DNA of 64,000 nucleotides. It comes from Corbicula japonica (taxonomy: Eukaryota; Mollusca; Bivalvia; Venerida; Cyrenidae). A program made the position numbers and the translations under genes. Below, piece after piece: positions 43,652-55,399 of the stretch. The stretch covers positions 1,604,001 to 1,668,000 of the forward strand of contig JAZAYU010000087.1 in assembly GCA_038501625.1 (NCBI GenBank). Reading direction: 5' to 3'. Each line of letters begins with the position of its first letter. Position 1 is the stretch's first letter. The notes under the pieces were generated by a model that was not told the DNA's origin, searched no databases, and was given only the letters and a program-made list of their open reading frames with translations.

Positions 43652-44896
43652 AAGGAGATGTGCATGATTGATGATTGAAACAGATTGCGATAAGGGTTAT
43701 TAATCAGTTGAATACATGTATCATTATTTGTAGCTCAAATATTGATTTACACCCGAAATATTTCAAACTAATATTTTAATAATTAGTATAGAAGCATATT
43801 TGCGCCACAACTTAACCATATAAAATAACGTGAAAAAAATGGAGGATTTCGCAAAAAAAGTTTTTTTTCGCGAAAACAGATAAATTACACACGAAAGAAA
43901 TTAACACGAATTTATTCCTAATAATGCTCTAAATTGCCTCAACATAAAGATATATTATCCATGAAAAAAATGGAGGATTTCACGAAAACAGATTTTTTTC
44001 TCGAAAACAGATAACTTTTTTTTTCGCGAAAACATCCATAATTTTCATGTTGTTTTACGTGGTTAAGTTGCGGCACAAATATGCTTCCATAATTTTTAGA
44101 TAACTGGCATCTTTCGTGAAATTGTTACGCTTTCATTAAAAGTTATCTGTTTTTCGTTACACGAAATCTAATTTCGTGAAATCTTCTATTATTTTCATGC
44201 AAAAATATATTTCGTGAAATGTTTAAGGTTTCGTGAAAAGTTATGTGTTTTCGTGAAATCCTCCATTATTTACACGAAAACTTTATCTTTATGTTGTGGC
44301 AGTTTAGAGCACTAACAGAAATAAATTCGTGTTAACATAAGTTTTTTTAATCGTGAAAATATGGATGTTTTCGCGAAAAAAAGTTATCTGTTTTCGATTT
44401 AAAAATCTGTTTTCGTGAAATCCTCCATGATTTTCATGGACACTATATCTTTATATTGAGGCAATTTAGCGCATTATCAGGAGTAAATTCGTGTTAATTT
44501 CTTTCGTGTGTAATTTATCTGTTTCCGCAAAAAAAACTTTTTTTGCGAAATCCTCCATTTTTTTCACGTACTTTTATATGGTTAAGTTGTGGCTTAAATA
44601 TGCTTCCATACTTGTCGACTATCGACGTGGCCATTTGATTCAAAATGCCTGGGCTACCACGAATATTAAGCTCAGCGATGAGCTAACTATAGAATGATCG
44701 CTAAACATACAGTGTATTTTTGTATAGGGGTTTCTTCAGCGGGTTGTTTTCATGTCTGGTAAAATGGTAAAATTTATCCGAAAACTTCCTCCTGGAGGGT
44801 TTGAAATGTTTAGTGAAAAGTACACGTAAGTGTTACATAGATCGATCTGTTTACGATTTTACCGAGTACACCTGCTCGACCCTGCGCATCTCCCTT
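43652..44896. mobile_element. 1.25-kb composite insertion in A3 3' flank
   Basis: The A1, A2 and A4 flanks run straight through (TTGAC.GTTAAGAAT), while A3 has this extra DNA. The ends resemble each other inverted: AAGGAGATGTGCA at 43652 and TGCGCATCTCCCTT at 44883-44896. It contains the foldback array at 43789-44610. No gene is seen; the frame at 44491-44697 is spurious. Confidence 0.6.
43789..44610. repeat. Nested foldback array rich in TTTCGTGAAA-like palindromes
   Basis: GAAGCATATTTG with a following CCACAACTTAACCATATAA appears at 43791 (+), and inverted at about 44058-44092 and at 44565-44608. One 302-bp palindromic unit (43791-44092) therefore sits inside a longer inverted repeat reaching 44610. 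Between them are many copies of CGTGAAATCCTCCAT and GCGAAAACAG in both orientations. Confidence 0.75.
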
Positions 44897-44937
44897 CAAG
44901 AGTATTTCATAACAATGTTTTCGTCTTTAATAAAAAT

Positions 44938-45022
44938 TTGCTTGATTATTTAATTGGTACCGTAATTAGCAACGCACGACTGGGCGCAGTCGCCGTAGGG
45001 GTTCGCTAACCAATAGGGGCAA
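44938..45022 (+). mobile_element. tRNA-like SINE head behind A3
   Basis: Counterpart of 4088-4185: GTACCGTAATTAGC, then GGCGCAGTCGCCGTAGGGGT and TTCGCTAACC. The A box is degraded. Confidence 0.5.
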
Positions 45023-45589
45023 TATCATTTTAATCATCTTAAATAATGACATCCGTATCTGTTTTATTATATGCAACGGAAACTATTCCTGCTGGTAACG
45101 TTTTCGGATACATGTCTTACTTCCTTTCCTGTAAATTGACGAGTCATCTTGGAAAAAACCCTTCGTTCCATTGCCTTGTAAAAGCTATTTTCAGTGCACA
45201 TTAAGTATCATGTGACTGATTTGCGTAAACTCTTGTTGTACAGAAATTTGAAACTGATACCTATAACTTAAGTCTAGGTACGTTACCTTAAAATATTTCT
45301 TGGTTATATTGTATTTGGTTTTTTATTAAAAGGCTTAGTTATATTGTACTGATTGTGTTTGTCTAAAGTCATAGTTTTATTATATTTTGTTTTGTTTTTT
45401 TAACGTCTGCGTTGGTTTTGTTTCTTTAAAGACTTCGTTATATTGTAATTGGTTTTGTTGGTTAAAACTTGTTCGTAGAACGTATTTTATTTCTAAAAAT
45501 TATATCTAATTTATATTCTTTTTTTTTTGCTTGTGTAAATTAATTGTAAATTGTATTTAATTCTAACAAATATATCTTAGTTATATTCT

Positions 45590-46660
45590 TTTTTATGCCC
45601 CTGAAGGGAGGCATATAGTAATCGCACCGTCTGTCCGTCCGTCCGTCAGTCCGGCAAAATGTTGTCCTCGCTTCTTCTCTAAAACAGCTTGAGGGATTTC
45701 ATTGAAACTTCACAGGAGTGTTTGTCACCAAGCCTAGTTGTGCATATCGTCAGGAATTTCTGATTGGATTATTTTTTGCCGAGTTATGAGCACTTTGTCA
45801 TTTTTTGCTAACCCTAACCCTAATTCTTGTCCTCCCTTCTTCCCCAAAACTGCTTGAGGGATTTCATTGAAACTTCACAGGAGTGTTTGTCACCAAGCCT
45901 AGTTGTGCATATCATCAGGAGTTTCCGCTCAGATTATTTTTGGCCGAGTTATGAGCCCTTAGTCATTTTGAAACTATAAAGGTGCAATAATGAGCCCAAA
46001 TGGCATCATTCTGAATTTACTATAACTTCTTTATAGAAATCTTGTCCATGCTTCTTCTCCAAAACTGCTTGGGGAATTTCATTAAAACTTCACAGAAGTG
46101 TTTGTCACCAAACGTAGTTGTGCATATTGTCAGGAGTTTCCGCTTGGATTAGTTTTGGCCGAGTTATTGGCCCTTTTCTTTACTATGTAACTTCCATATT
46201 GAAATCTTGTCCATGCTTGATCTCCAAAACCGCTTGGGGGATTTCATAGAAACTTAACAGGCATGTTTGTCACCTAGCCTAGTTGTGCATATCGTCAGGA
46301 GTTTCTGTTTGGATTATTTTTGCCAGAGTTACGGGCCCTTAGTCATTTTTTTACTATAACGTCTATATAAGAATCCAGTCCATGCTTCATCTCCAAAACC
46401 ACTTGGAGGATTTCATTGAAATTTCACAGGAATGTTTGTCACCAAGCCTAGTTGTGCTTAACTTAAGGAGTTTCCACTTGGATTATTTTTGCCAGAGTTA
46501 CAGGCCCTTGGTCATTTTCTAACTATTACTTCTATATAAAAATCTTGTCCACCCTCCTTCTTTAAAACCCTTTGGGGGCTTGCATTCAAATTTCTCAAGA
46601 ATGTTTGTCACCTAGTCTAGTTTAGCTAATGACTTGAAACTTTAATCATATGTTCGGCAT
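45590..46660. repeat. Interspersed repeat with decayed tandem units of about 165 bp
   Basis: It starts GCCCCTGAAGGGAGGC, followed by a (CCGT)n-like stretch. A unit containing TTTGTCACCAAGCCTAGTTG then recurs at 45721, 45886, 46101, 46266, 46435 and 46604. Spacings are 165-169 bp except one of 215. There is no coding capacity. The empty site lies in the A1 3' flank near 4890. Confidence 0.8.
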
Positions 46661-46679
46661 GTAGTGTAGAATGTGCGTG

Positions 46680-47156
46680 ACATACCATACTAGACCATAC
46701 TATACTATACTACACCACACGACACCATACCATACCATACCATACCATACCATACCATACCATACCATACCATACCATACCATACCATACCCCATACCCC
46801 ACCCCACCCCCACACAACACCACACCCCACCCCACGATTATACAAATCTATACTATACCATACTATATTATACTATATTATACCTCACTCCACCCCACCC
46901 TACCATACCATATACAATACTATACCATACCATACTATATTGTACTATACTATAATATATCATACCTTACCACACCACACTACACTCCACCACACCACAC
47001 TACACCACACTACACCACACCACACCACAGTAAACCACACCCCACCCCACCCCACCATATACAATATTATACTATGCTATGCTATTCCATACCACACCAC
47101 ACTACATCCACACCACACCACACCACACCACACACCACACCACACCACACCACACT
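46680..47156. repeat. ACCAT/ACCAC pentanucleotide microsatellite
   Basis: (ACCAT)n tracts grade into (ACCAC)n and TACTATACT-type variants. The Tyr/His/Thr-rich frames here are artefacts of the repeat. Confidence 0.9.
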
Positions 47157-47763
47157 CAAGTGGGCATTTAAAATAATTGTAATATTCTCACCTTTTGCAG
47201 TGAGATTAATAAGTGACTTTTTTAATTATCATTTTAGTCCATAAAACACTTTTCATCCAGTGAAATGTAAACTCTAGTCAAATTCACTCTCTAAATTCCT
47301 GTTTCACTAACTATAATCCTGATGGAAGCAAGCAGTTGCTGCAATGTATGAAATCCTTCCTAAAGTTTTCAAATAAAGCTTGGATTTTATTGGAGCATGT
47401 AATGTATCCATGGCAACATCTTTGCTTTCTGGAAAATGATGTAATCCCAGTTTGCACCTTCTATGGTGAAATGGTCAACAGGTCATACACTTTTCTAAAG
47501 CATAAAGCTATACTAATGCTATACTTCCACAAAATGTTAGAGTTTAACAATATACAAATGAAATACTTCATACATAACTTCTTGAATCGCTATACTAATT
47601 CTATACTTGCTCTTCAAGAAGCAAAGTATAGCATTGAGTATAGAATTAAATGCTATACTAATACTATACTCTAACTCTATACCAAATAGTATTTTATTGG
47701 TATAGAATTTTTATAGAATTGGTATAGAATTAAATTTTATTTTTGTTTGGGTTGCTTATTTTT
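47157..47763. other. Inserted DNA, no gene recognised
   Basis: The region is bounded by repeats. A 112-aa frame (47336-47674) has no recognisable motif. The end is rich in TATAGAATT and TATACTAAT words. Confidence 0.5.
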
Positions 47764-48912
47764 AGCTCACCTGTCACGAAGTGACAAGGTGAGCTTTTGT
47801 GACCGCCTGATGTCCGTCTTCCGTCGTGCGTCGTGCGTCGTCAACAATTGCTTCAATCGACTTCTTCTCTGAAACGGCTTGGCCATTTTTGATGAAACTT
47901 TCCACGGATGTTCCTTGCATGAAGCTCTTCCAAAGTTGTTCAAAAAAATTAATTCCATGCAGAACTCTGGTTGCCATGGCAACCGAAAGGAAAAACTTTA
48001 AAAATCTTCTTGTCTGAAACCACAAGGCCTAGAGCTTAGATATTTGGCATTTAGCATCCTCTAGTGGAGCTCTACAAAGATTGTTCAAATTATTTCCCTG
48101 GGGTCAAAATTGGCCCCGCACCAGGGGTCACTTAATTTTACATAGACTTATATAGGAAAAACTTTTAAAATCTTCTTGTCTGAAACCACAAGGCATAGAG
48201 CTTAGATATTTGGCATTTAGCATCCTCTAGTGGAACTCTACAAAGATTGTTCAAAGTATTTCCCTGAGGTCAAAATTGGCCCCGCCCAAGGGGTCACTTC
48301 ATTTTACATAGATTTATATAGGAAAAACTTTAAAAATCTTCTTGTCTGAAACCACAAGGCCTAGAGCTTATATATTTGACATTTAGCACCCTCTAGTGGA
48401 ACTCTACAAAGATTGTTCAAATTATTTCCCTGGGGTAAAAATTGGCCCCGCCCCAGGGGTTACTTCATTTTACATAGACTTGTATAGGAAAAACTTTAAA
48501 AATCTTCTTGTCTGAAACCACAAGGCCTAGAGCTTAGATATTTGGCATTTAGCATCCTCTAGTGGAACTCTACAAAGATTGTTCAAATTATTTCCTAGGG
48601 GTCTAAATTGGCGCTGCACCAGGGGTCACTTCATTTTATATAGACTTATATAGGAAAAACTTTAAAAATCTTCTTGTTTGAAACCACAAGGCCTAGAGCT
48701 TATATATTTGGCCTTAAGCACCCTCTAGTGGAACTCTTCAAAGATTTTTCAAATGATTTCCCTGTGGTCAAAATTGGCCCCGCCCCAGGGGTCACTTCAT
48801 TTTATATAGACTGATACAGGAAAAACTTTAAAAATCTTCTTGTCTGAAACCACAAGCTGAGAGTACTTTTGTACTCAGGTGAGCGATATAAGGGCCATCA
48901 TGGCCCTCTTGT
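47764..48912. mobile_element. Helentron/HINE-like repeat with GCTCACCTG ends and 166-bp tandem core
   Basis: The left end GCTCACCTG and the right CAGGTGAGC are inverted. Just inside the 3' boundary lies a palindrome, AGGGCCATCATGGCCCT, followed by CTTG. The centre has five complete 166-bp tandem units (phase positions 47995, 48161, 48327, 48493, 48659, 48825). Short terminal inverted repeat, tandem core and a 3' hairpin is the layout known for Helentron-derived HINEs. The assignment is inference; no Rep/helicase is present. Confidence 0.7.
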
Positions 48913-49285
48913 TTCTGAATTTATGTAAATAGAACTTTAAGGAATTTTTTGGTCCAGCTTTTTTCCTTTCCCTCTCTAACGACTTTTTTACGTGTCTTAC
49001 TGCATGCAAAATAAAGATACATCAGTAACATTCATTTGTGCGAAGTAACTTTTAATGACATTTTATCGTTAATAAAAATTTTGATAATATTCCTTCCACT
49101 GATGATCCTGCAGGGGAGGAAAGTAATTGTCACTAAATTATACCTATTAACATTCAAAGCTACATTTCGGGGGCATATGTCAATGTCAAGTGACAGCTCT
49201 TGTTCTTTTTCGTTTGTGTCCAATACTTGTAGAATGTAATTAATTCTAAATATATTAAAAAGAGGGTAGTTTTGGGCGACAGTTT
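48913..49285. other. A3 3' flank resumed, no gene seen
   Basis: From about 49200 it aligns again with 4885-5000 of the A1 3' flank. The antisense frame at 49032-49367 is not supported. Confidence 0.5.
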
Positions 49286-49433
49286 GAATGTGGAAAGCTG
49301 TCTTTCCCGATGCTCTTTCAATTAGATAGGCTGTACATGCTATAGATGGTTCCCGATGCTCGTTCAATTAAATATTGACCATTTCGAAATTAGTGTTAAA
49401 ACTACGGAAGTCATTATTTCCGTACAATCGATC

Positions 49434-49457
49434 GGGGGGGGGGGGGGGGGGGGGGGG
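49434..49457 (+). repeat. Run of 24 G
   Basis: Uninterrupted poly-G in an AT-rich background. It could form a G-quadruplex, and its true length is likely uncertain in any assembly. Confidence 0.95.
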
Positions 49458-49904
49458 TACGCGTATGTATGACGACATTGCAGCTATGCGTAAAATTAAT
49501 CATATTTTACATTTTTTATTGAAATCAACAAACTTTACAGTAGACAGTTACTGCATATGTTAAAATATACTAAGTGACACGAAAAATAATATCGTTTTAT
49601 GTAAATTTATCAGTTTTCTCAGTTAAAAATTGGGAAAGCGACGTTAGCTTCGTCCGTGAATGTTGATGAAGAATGTAAAATTTTACATTCAAGTACCCAC
49701 ATTAGATACTTTTTATGGCATGTTACAATTCATAGTTTAACCAAATAAAATGTGTAAATGTTTTCGCTAATTTTAACATTTAACCGTTGTAGTCATGTTT
49801 TTCTCAATACGCTCTATATATCGCCATAATCGGCAACCCACCTGACCGAAGTACGATCGGTACCGTAAAACGGGCTCAAGAGGTAATTTCGAAATCGAGA
49901 ATAA

Positions 49905-50020
49905 TGTACACGCTGGAGATGGTTCCAGATGCTCGTTCAATTAAATAAGATGTACACGCTATAGATGGTTCCCGATGCTCGTTCAATTAAATAAGATGTA
50001 CACGCTATAGATGGTTGCGC
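49905..50020. repeat. 46-bp minisatellite
   Basis: GATGCTCGTTCAATT recurs with a 46-bp period (49928, 49974). Related arrays of about two units lie at 5490-5580, 10670-10755 and 49310-49370. It is part of the B-type upstream region. Confidence 0.7.
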
Positions 50021-50332
50021 AAAATACGAACTTGACTCGGCTTTATCGTCTTGAATTTGAGAGAACACGAGACGGGACGTGTATTAATAGCATATTAATA
50101 TTTGCATTATAATAATGAGGTGTATAATTTGGATCTAGTATAAATATTGACTACTGTAACAATTATCCAAAGTGTGCCGATTTAATGCATTGTTTGTTTC
50201 AGGAAGTTAAGTTACGCTCCTGTCAACTAAATCCCTGTAAAATATAGTCATGTCATGTTATACATGCTTAAACTTGTCTTCTGTTTAAAGGGGGGAATTT
50301 TGGTAAATTTTCATTTACATTTCCAATGCAAT

Positions 50333-50464
50333 GTGCCCAAGGTTATAAAACTGAGTTTGGAAACCAATCTCAAATCTGAAGCATCTGACCAGTCGCCATT
50401 TCAGCCAATCAGATGCTTGAGATTGGAGACTGGTTTCCATGCTCAGCTTTATAACCTTGGGCAC
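50333..50464. repeat. Foldback MITE, family F, most complete copy
   Basis: 132 bp with arms of about 55 bp, from GTGCCCAAGGTTATAAA on the left to TTTATAACCTTGGGCAC on the right. The equivalent spot in B2 upstream DNA (about 30958-30970, CCAAAGCACTTCCTATGGG) lacks it. Confidence 0.85.
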
Positions 50465-50812
50465 TGCCTACGGGAAAATATTTACGCTCATCTTGCACAT
50501 TGTAATTATAAAAGCCGTTCTTGTAACTGTTTCATTCTGCATTTGTAAAGGTTTGTTTTGAAGCGTGGCATAAAGAACAAAAAAGGCGAGTTTTCGTGTT
50601 ACATCAGTTTTTTAAACTAACGCCATATTTTTATGGTTTTCGGGCATTTGGGGCATTTCCTTACTACTTTATATCAAACCGAAACACCTCGTCCACTTTA
50701 TATTTTTAATAAACTCAGATACGAACACATTTTCTCAGTTTGCAAAGGTTAAAGTGTAAAAACATCGTAACTTAGTACAACTATAAAGATTTAGGGTAGG
50801 AGTTTAGGCTTA

Positions 50813-52090
50813 AGGTATTGCGCCTTGCGCCATTGCTTTGACATAGACAAAAAGATAAATATAAAATCTCTCAAACGACACAATGCACTTCCATCAAACA
50901 TTGCACAAATAAATGCTATAAGTGTATGATTATTTTGCATACGTTACGAAAGTTAGAACAGTAGAGAAAAATAGTTAGACATAACAAATCCCGAAAATTC
51001 TATTTCGTTTTATCACAAAAAGGAAGCAGCACAAAACAACAATTCAAATGTCAACATGCGTGAAATGATACTGATGTAACCAGGGCAGGGTTTCAAGACA
51101 AACCACTTGTCGATTGTTTAGAATTAATGTAACAATACGTAAATAGCCTAAAACATAAAGAATGAATATTTACATTCATGAAATAGACAAGATAAAAAAA
51201 TCACAGAATTTCAACCGAATCAAACAGATGACTTTAGCAATTCACATATAACTGTTATATTCGTAAAACAATAAATAAATTCTTACCAGGATCTGTGGTA
51301 TAGTTTTAATAAAACCTCAAGCAATGAATATACCAAATATGCAATCAATTGGTATACTTAAGGAATAAGATCTATTACACTAACAGATAAACTGTAAGTT
51401 AAAACTGATCTGTATCCTACAAAGGTAAGAGTCGGAGTGCCGGGAAAATAGACGGAAAAGAGAAACAAAGAGGGTTTCGCGGGGTTTTGTAATTCATGCG
51501 TGTTACTGTGAAATCGCTCACCAACGCACTCACTGAACCATAGAATACAAGATACGTCACTGCCTACCTGGAATACAGTTAGGCACTTGAATACATGTAT
51601 ACACATGCACGGTGAGTAAACGATCACAAACATTGATAAAAGACGCAAGCTGGCATCAAATATTGCGTGGGTTACACAGACAACAATATCTAAGGTCCTT
51701 GAAAAAAATTTTCAATATTAAAGAGAGAAATCAACATTTTTATTTTTATGTCATCCATTTTCGCGACCCGGCAATTAAAGGTCAAACACACTCTTACAAA
51801 TAACACACATTGTTTTTATTTGTTAGACCAAAGGACCTTAGGTATCGTTATCAGTAACTCATAACTCATCAAGACATTTAAATTGATTTTTATTGTTGCT
51901 TCGTTTTACTTTTTGTGATCAATTGCAATTAGAGTTTTAGGGGATTTTTTGGTCTAACTTTTTAATTACTGTTCTAACTTTTCTTAGCGTATCCCAATTA
52001 GACATATATTAATAACATTGGTAGTGCAACGTTTGAAGGAACCGTTTGAGAGATTTTTATGGAAAAGCAATGGCGAAATGCGCAATACCT
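50813..52090. mobile_element. 1.28-kb TIR element with TTA target duplication
   Basis: It begins AGGTATTGCGCCTTGCGCC and ends with the inverted GGCGAAATGCGCAATACCT. TTA flanks both ends (50810-50812 and 52091-52093), which fits PIF/Harbinger-type insertion. B1 and B2 have the uninterrupted site (TTTAGGCGGCTTAAAAC). No transposase is recognised. Confidence 0.8.
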
Positions 52091-52995
52091 TTAAACTTAA
52101 GCTATATGACTTTTCTTTGTACATGATTCGATTTCATCAGCGGTTTATCTTGTGGGTATAACATCCTGAGAAAATGGTTTGAAAATATGAAATGTACGAG
52201 TTGTCTCGCTTTGATACCAAGGAAGGAAGAGTTGTCTCGCTTTGATATTAAGCAATAAGAAAAATTGGTGTTTTTACCGATCATAGATATACGACCTAGA
52301 TCCTTTTTATTGAAACACCAATCGCTAGGAATCATAGGCATTTTGGTGAAGTTGAGTAAAAAGGTTCATTTTGACAAGGAAATCGATATTCCTGACATCA
52401 GTGGCAAATGAATAAAATGACTCTCAATTGTTTTAAGGTCATGCTGTTAAAATGCTGAAAGTTCAAACAATGCTTATGCCTCAATGTCTGTAAGAAATTT
52501 TCCCAACCGCATGAGCTGCCAGATTGTTTTAACTTGTAATGATACAAAATGACGTAGAAATTGATTAAATTGATTAAATTTATGCAAAATTTATATAAGA
52601 TTAGTAATAATTGTTTAATTGGCTGCTGGTATTTCAATAAAGTTAAAATCAATAACAGACACTCAGTTTTTTAGTGTTTAAACGAAAAGCTATTATACTA
52701 ATTTTAGGAAAACATCGCGAGTTACAAATTATTACACTTATCAAGGGAGGCAACACTTTATATCTTAAACAGTATATGTTTTAAGAGTTATTGTTCCCGC
52801 ACTAAACAGCGTATGTCGTCACAGTCTGTTTTGTAAATACGCTAGTATGAATGATATAAAATAAAGCATATAGCCATATATCAATGTTTTACCTTTTAAA
52901 TTAACAACCTACTACTAATAATAGCAATAATAATAATAATAAGAAGAAGAAGAAAGGAAGAAAGAATATTACGATAATTACCGTTACAGTAAATC

Positions 52996-53062
52996 AACAA
53001 GTTCATAATAAGCCTAAACTACTAAAGTATGCCCCGTAGTTTAGGCTTATTATGAACTTGTT
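52996..53062. other. Perfect 27-bp inverted repeat (hairpin)
   Basis: Arms 52996-53022 and 53036-53062 (AACAAGTTCATAATAAGCCT...) are perfectly complementary across 27 bp, with a 13-nt loop. It could be a miniature foldback, a pre-miRNA-like hairpin or a recent inverted duplication. Confidence 0.8.
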
Positions 53063-53104
53063 TCAAGTAATATCAGATTAACTTTCCCCGGATTTTCAAT
53101 ACAT

Positions 53105-53190
53105 AGCGGGAGTCTCACTCCCGTTTGGACTTGAACCTAGAACTACTACACAAGTGGCAAGTGTCAACTGAGATCTTTGTTGCCAGATCC
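53105..53190 (-). mobile_element. tRNA-derived SINE-like piece
   Basis: On the minus strand it reads GATCTCAGTTGACACTTGCC and then CTAGGTTCAAGTCC, an A-box-like and a good B-box sequence. A palindromic CGGGAGTGAGACTCCCG follows. No complete tRNA fold is apparent. Confidence 0.4.
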
Positions 53191-53901
53191 ATGGAATTTA
53201 TTAAAATATTATTATAGGTTCACAATTTCTGTTTTAGTAATAATAAATAATTGTTCTAAAATTGGTGATAAATATTTTCATGCATCATTTCGTTGGTGTC
53301 ATTCACAGCTTTATACATTGTTTAAAGTAAGAACGGAGACCGGTCTCAAAATTTAACTTGTTTACGACATGACCTGTTGTCTAATTACCGTCCAGTGTCT
53401 ACGTGTGAACTGGATGCCTAAAAACAATCAAGACGAGAATTTATTCGCCAGAATAAAACAGTTCCTATCCCATTTTTCCTTGCGCCAACTTACACAGATC
53501 ATGTGGTTAACTAAGATCTGGGTCCTTTCGAATCATTGAATTCCGCGGGCTGATTTACAACATTGCTTCTCTTAATATCTTAAAATACGTAACAAGTCAT
53601 AAGGTATTGTCACCCAGGGAAAATGTGTTGCTTTTTGCGGAGTGGGTTACATTGTCAAAGGTTGATTATAATATTCGTAAGAATGATTTTATTTTAAAAT
53701 TTGTTTACAAATACGTTTTGCTGAAAAGTATTTTGGAAGTTAATATATTAAAGGTTCAACAATATATTAATTTCGTATATTTTATCCGACGTTCTTTAAG
53801 TTGTTATTCACACCATATAAGTAAGAAAATTGGAAGAGACCCATGCAGCTATCGTCTACATAGTTATTTGAGTTACTTCCTTGAACCTTCCTTACCTAAG
53901 G

Positions 53902-54915
53902 CCCCAGTTACACAGACGGTCGGTGCCCAATCGGTTGTTTTATTTTAAGTTAGTCGCTGTTTTGATCGGTTGTCATGCGTTATTTTATTTCTGGTTTTCT
54001 GTGTAACTAGCCATCGGTGATTGACAAGTGTTCATCGGTTAAATAGATATTTCATGGGTTGCTGGTAAACATTAGTTCTCATCGTTTTTGTTCTATCAAT
54101 GTTAAGTATTAGTTGATCGGTTGCTTATCGGTCGCCCATCGGATATTTCGGTTGTAGACAGGTTGTCGATCGGTGAAATTGGTTGTAGACAGGTTGTCGA
54201 TCGGTGATGATCGGTTGTAGACAAGTTGTCGATCGGTCATTTGTATAAAATTTTCACCGATCGAGAATTTTAAACATGTCTAAAAATCCCGATCGGTTAT
54301 TTTTCACCGACGAAACTCATCTTTCCCCAATAACAATTGATAGGTGACAAACAGGTGACCAATAGTTGATATCGGTGGTAAGTCCCTTGTTATCGGTTCA
54401 CTCCATGATTTTGCTAAAAAAAACTACCGATCGATCACCGATGGCTCGGTTTAACTGGTGTTTTTGATAGGTTGTCATGCGTTATTTCATTTCTGGTTTT
54501 CTGTGAAAACAGCTATCGATGATTGAGAGTGTTTAAGAAATATATCATGGGTTGCTGGTACACTTTAATTCTCATCTTTTTTCTATCGGTGGTAAATATT
54601 AGTTGATCGGTTGCTTATCGATGGCCCATCGGAGATATCGGTTGAAGACAGGTTGTCGATCGGTGATATCGGTTGTAGACAGGATGTCAATCGGTTATCT
54701 GTAAAATATTTTTACCGATCGAGAATTTTAAACATGTTAAACATTCGAATCGGTCATTTTCAGCGATGAAACTCATCTTTACCCAACAGTGATTGATAGG
54801 TGGAAGACAGGTGACAAATAGTTGATATTGGTGTTAAATCCTTTGTCATCGGTTCACTCCATAATTTGGCTTAAACAACTAACGATCAATTGCCGATGGC
54901 TCTGTGTAACTGGGG
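53902..54915. mobile_element. 1.0-kb element with CCCCAGTTACACAGA TIRs and two internal direct halves
   Basis: The ends are 15-bp perfect inverted repeats (53902-53916 and 54901-54915). The interior is two similar halves of about 500 bp (about 53950-54450 and 54465-54915), each with repeated GATCGGTTGTAGACAGGTTG-type words. There is no coding capacity. Confidence 0.8.
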
Positions 54916-55399
54916 TATAAGATTTATTCGCGGTAAACATTGACGGGCATAAGTAAATTTACCAGCGGTCTTGAGTTTGAAATTTTGTTATTTTTATTAT
55001 TATTTTGGATCGTTTCTTAATTTATGCTTATTTACCAAAAGTAAAAAATCACACTATTTTCCACCCCACCTCCCCCATCTGTATTATGTCATTTTAACGG
55101 TTTATTTGTTAATCATCTTGCTATTCCATATTCCTTTGCCAACCTCCATATCGCCCCGACCCTTGCATTATTTTTAAATGTCTACGACTTTGGTCTGTAA
55201 TTACCTCGTTGCATCCATAAGCGCCACCTCCCTGGCCGCCACTCAATGACAAAAATAATTATAGTTGATTTATTCTACTACAGTCCGGCTTTTCACACTC
55301 TCTATATGCCTCCAGTTTCAGAAATAATGCTGTAAGTGAACTTCAATCGATATTTGGAGAACGGGGTTCGATTGCACTCATCTACCTCCGTACTAATCG

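Larger units (their letters stand above)
49286..52400 (+). repeat. Orphan B-type upstream region without a B gene
   Basis: Blocks match the B upstream DNA in order: 49286-49370 and 49905-50200 (minisatellite and the segment like 10670-10900), 50210-50620 and 50690-50812 (like 30830-31290), and 52092-52300 (like 12190-12425, including the doubled CGCTTTGATAT). After about 52300 B sequence stops and no type B coding sequence follows. The block is also broken by a TIR element (50813-52090) and other insertions. Confidence 0.75.
52401..53901. other. Intergenic DNA with a perfect hairpin and a SINE-like piece
   Basis: No supported gene. The 113-aa frame at 53607-53948 runs into the next element and has no recognisable motif. 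An (AAT)n/(AAG)n microsatellite lies at about 52915-52955. Confidence 0.5.

Noticed and set aside
45809..45823. TAACCCTAACCCTAA, resembling telomeric repeat
   Set aside because: Only about two units, inside a dispersed repeat; not enough for an interstitial telomere.
46671..47176. Open frames rich in His, Thr, Pro and Tyr
   Set aside because: They are translations of the ACCAT/ACCAC microsatellite.
53607..53948. 113-aa frame as a possible gene
   Set aside because: It has no motif, and its last codons lie inside the TIR element starting at 53902.
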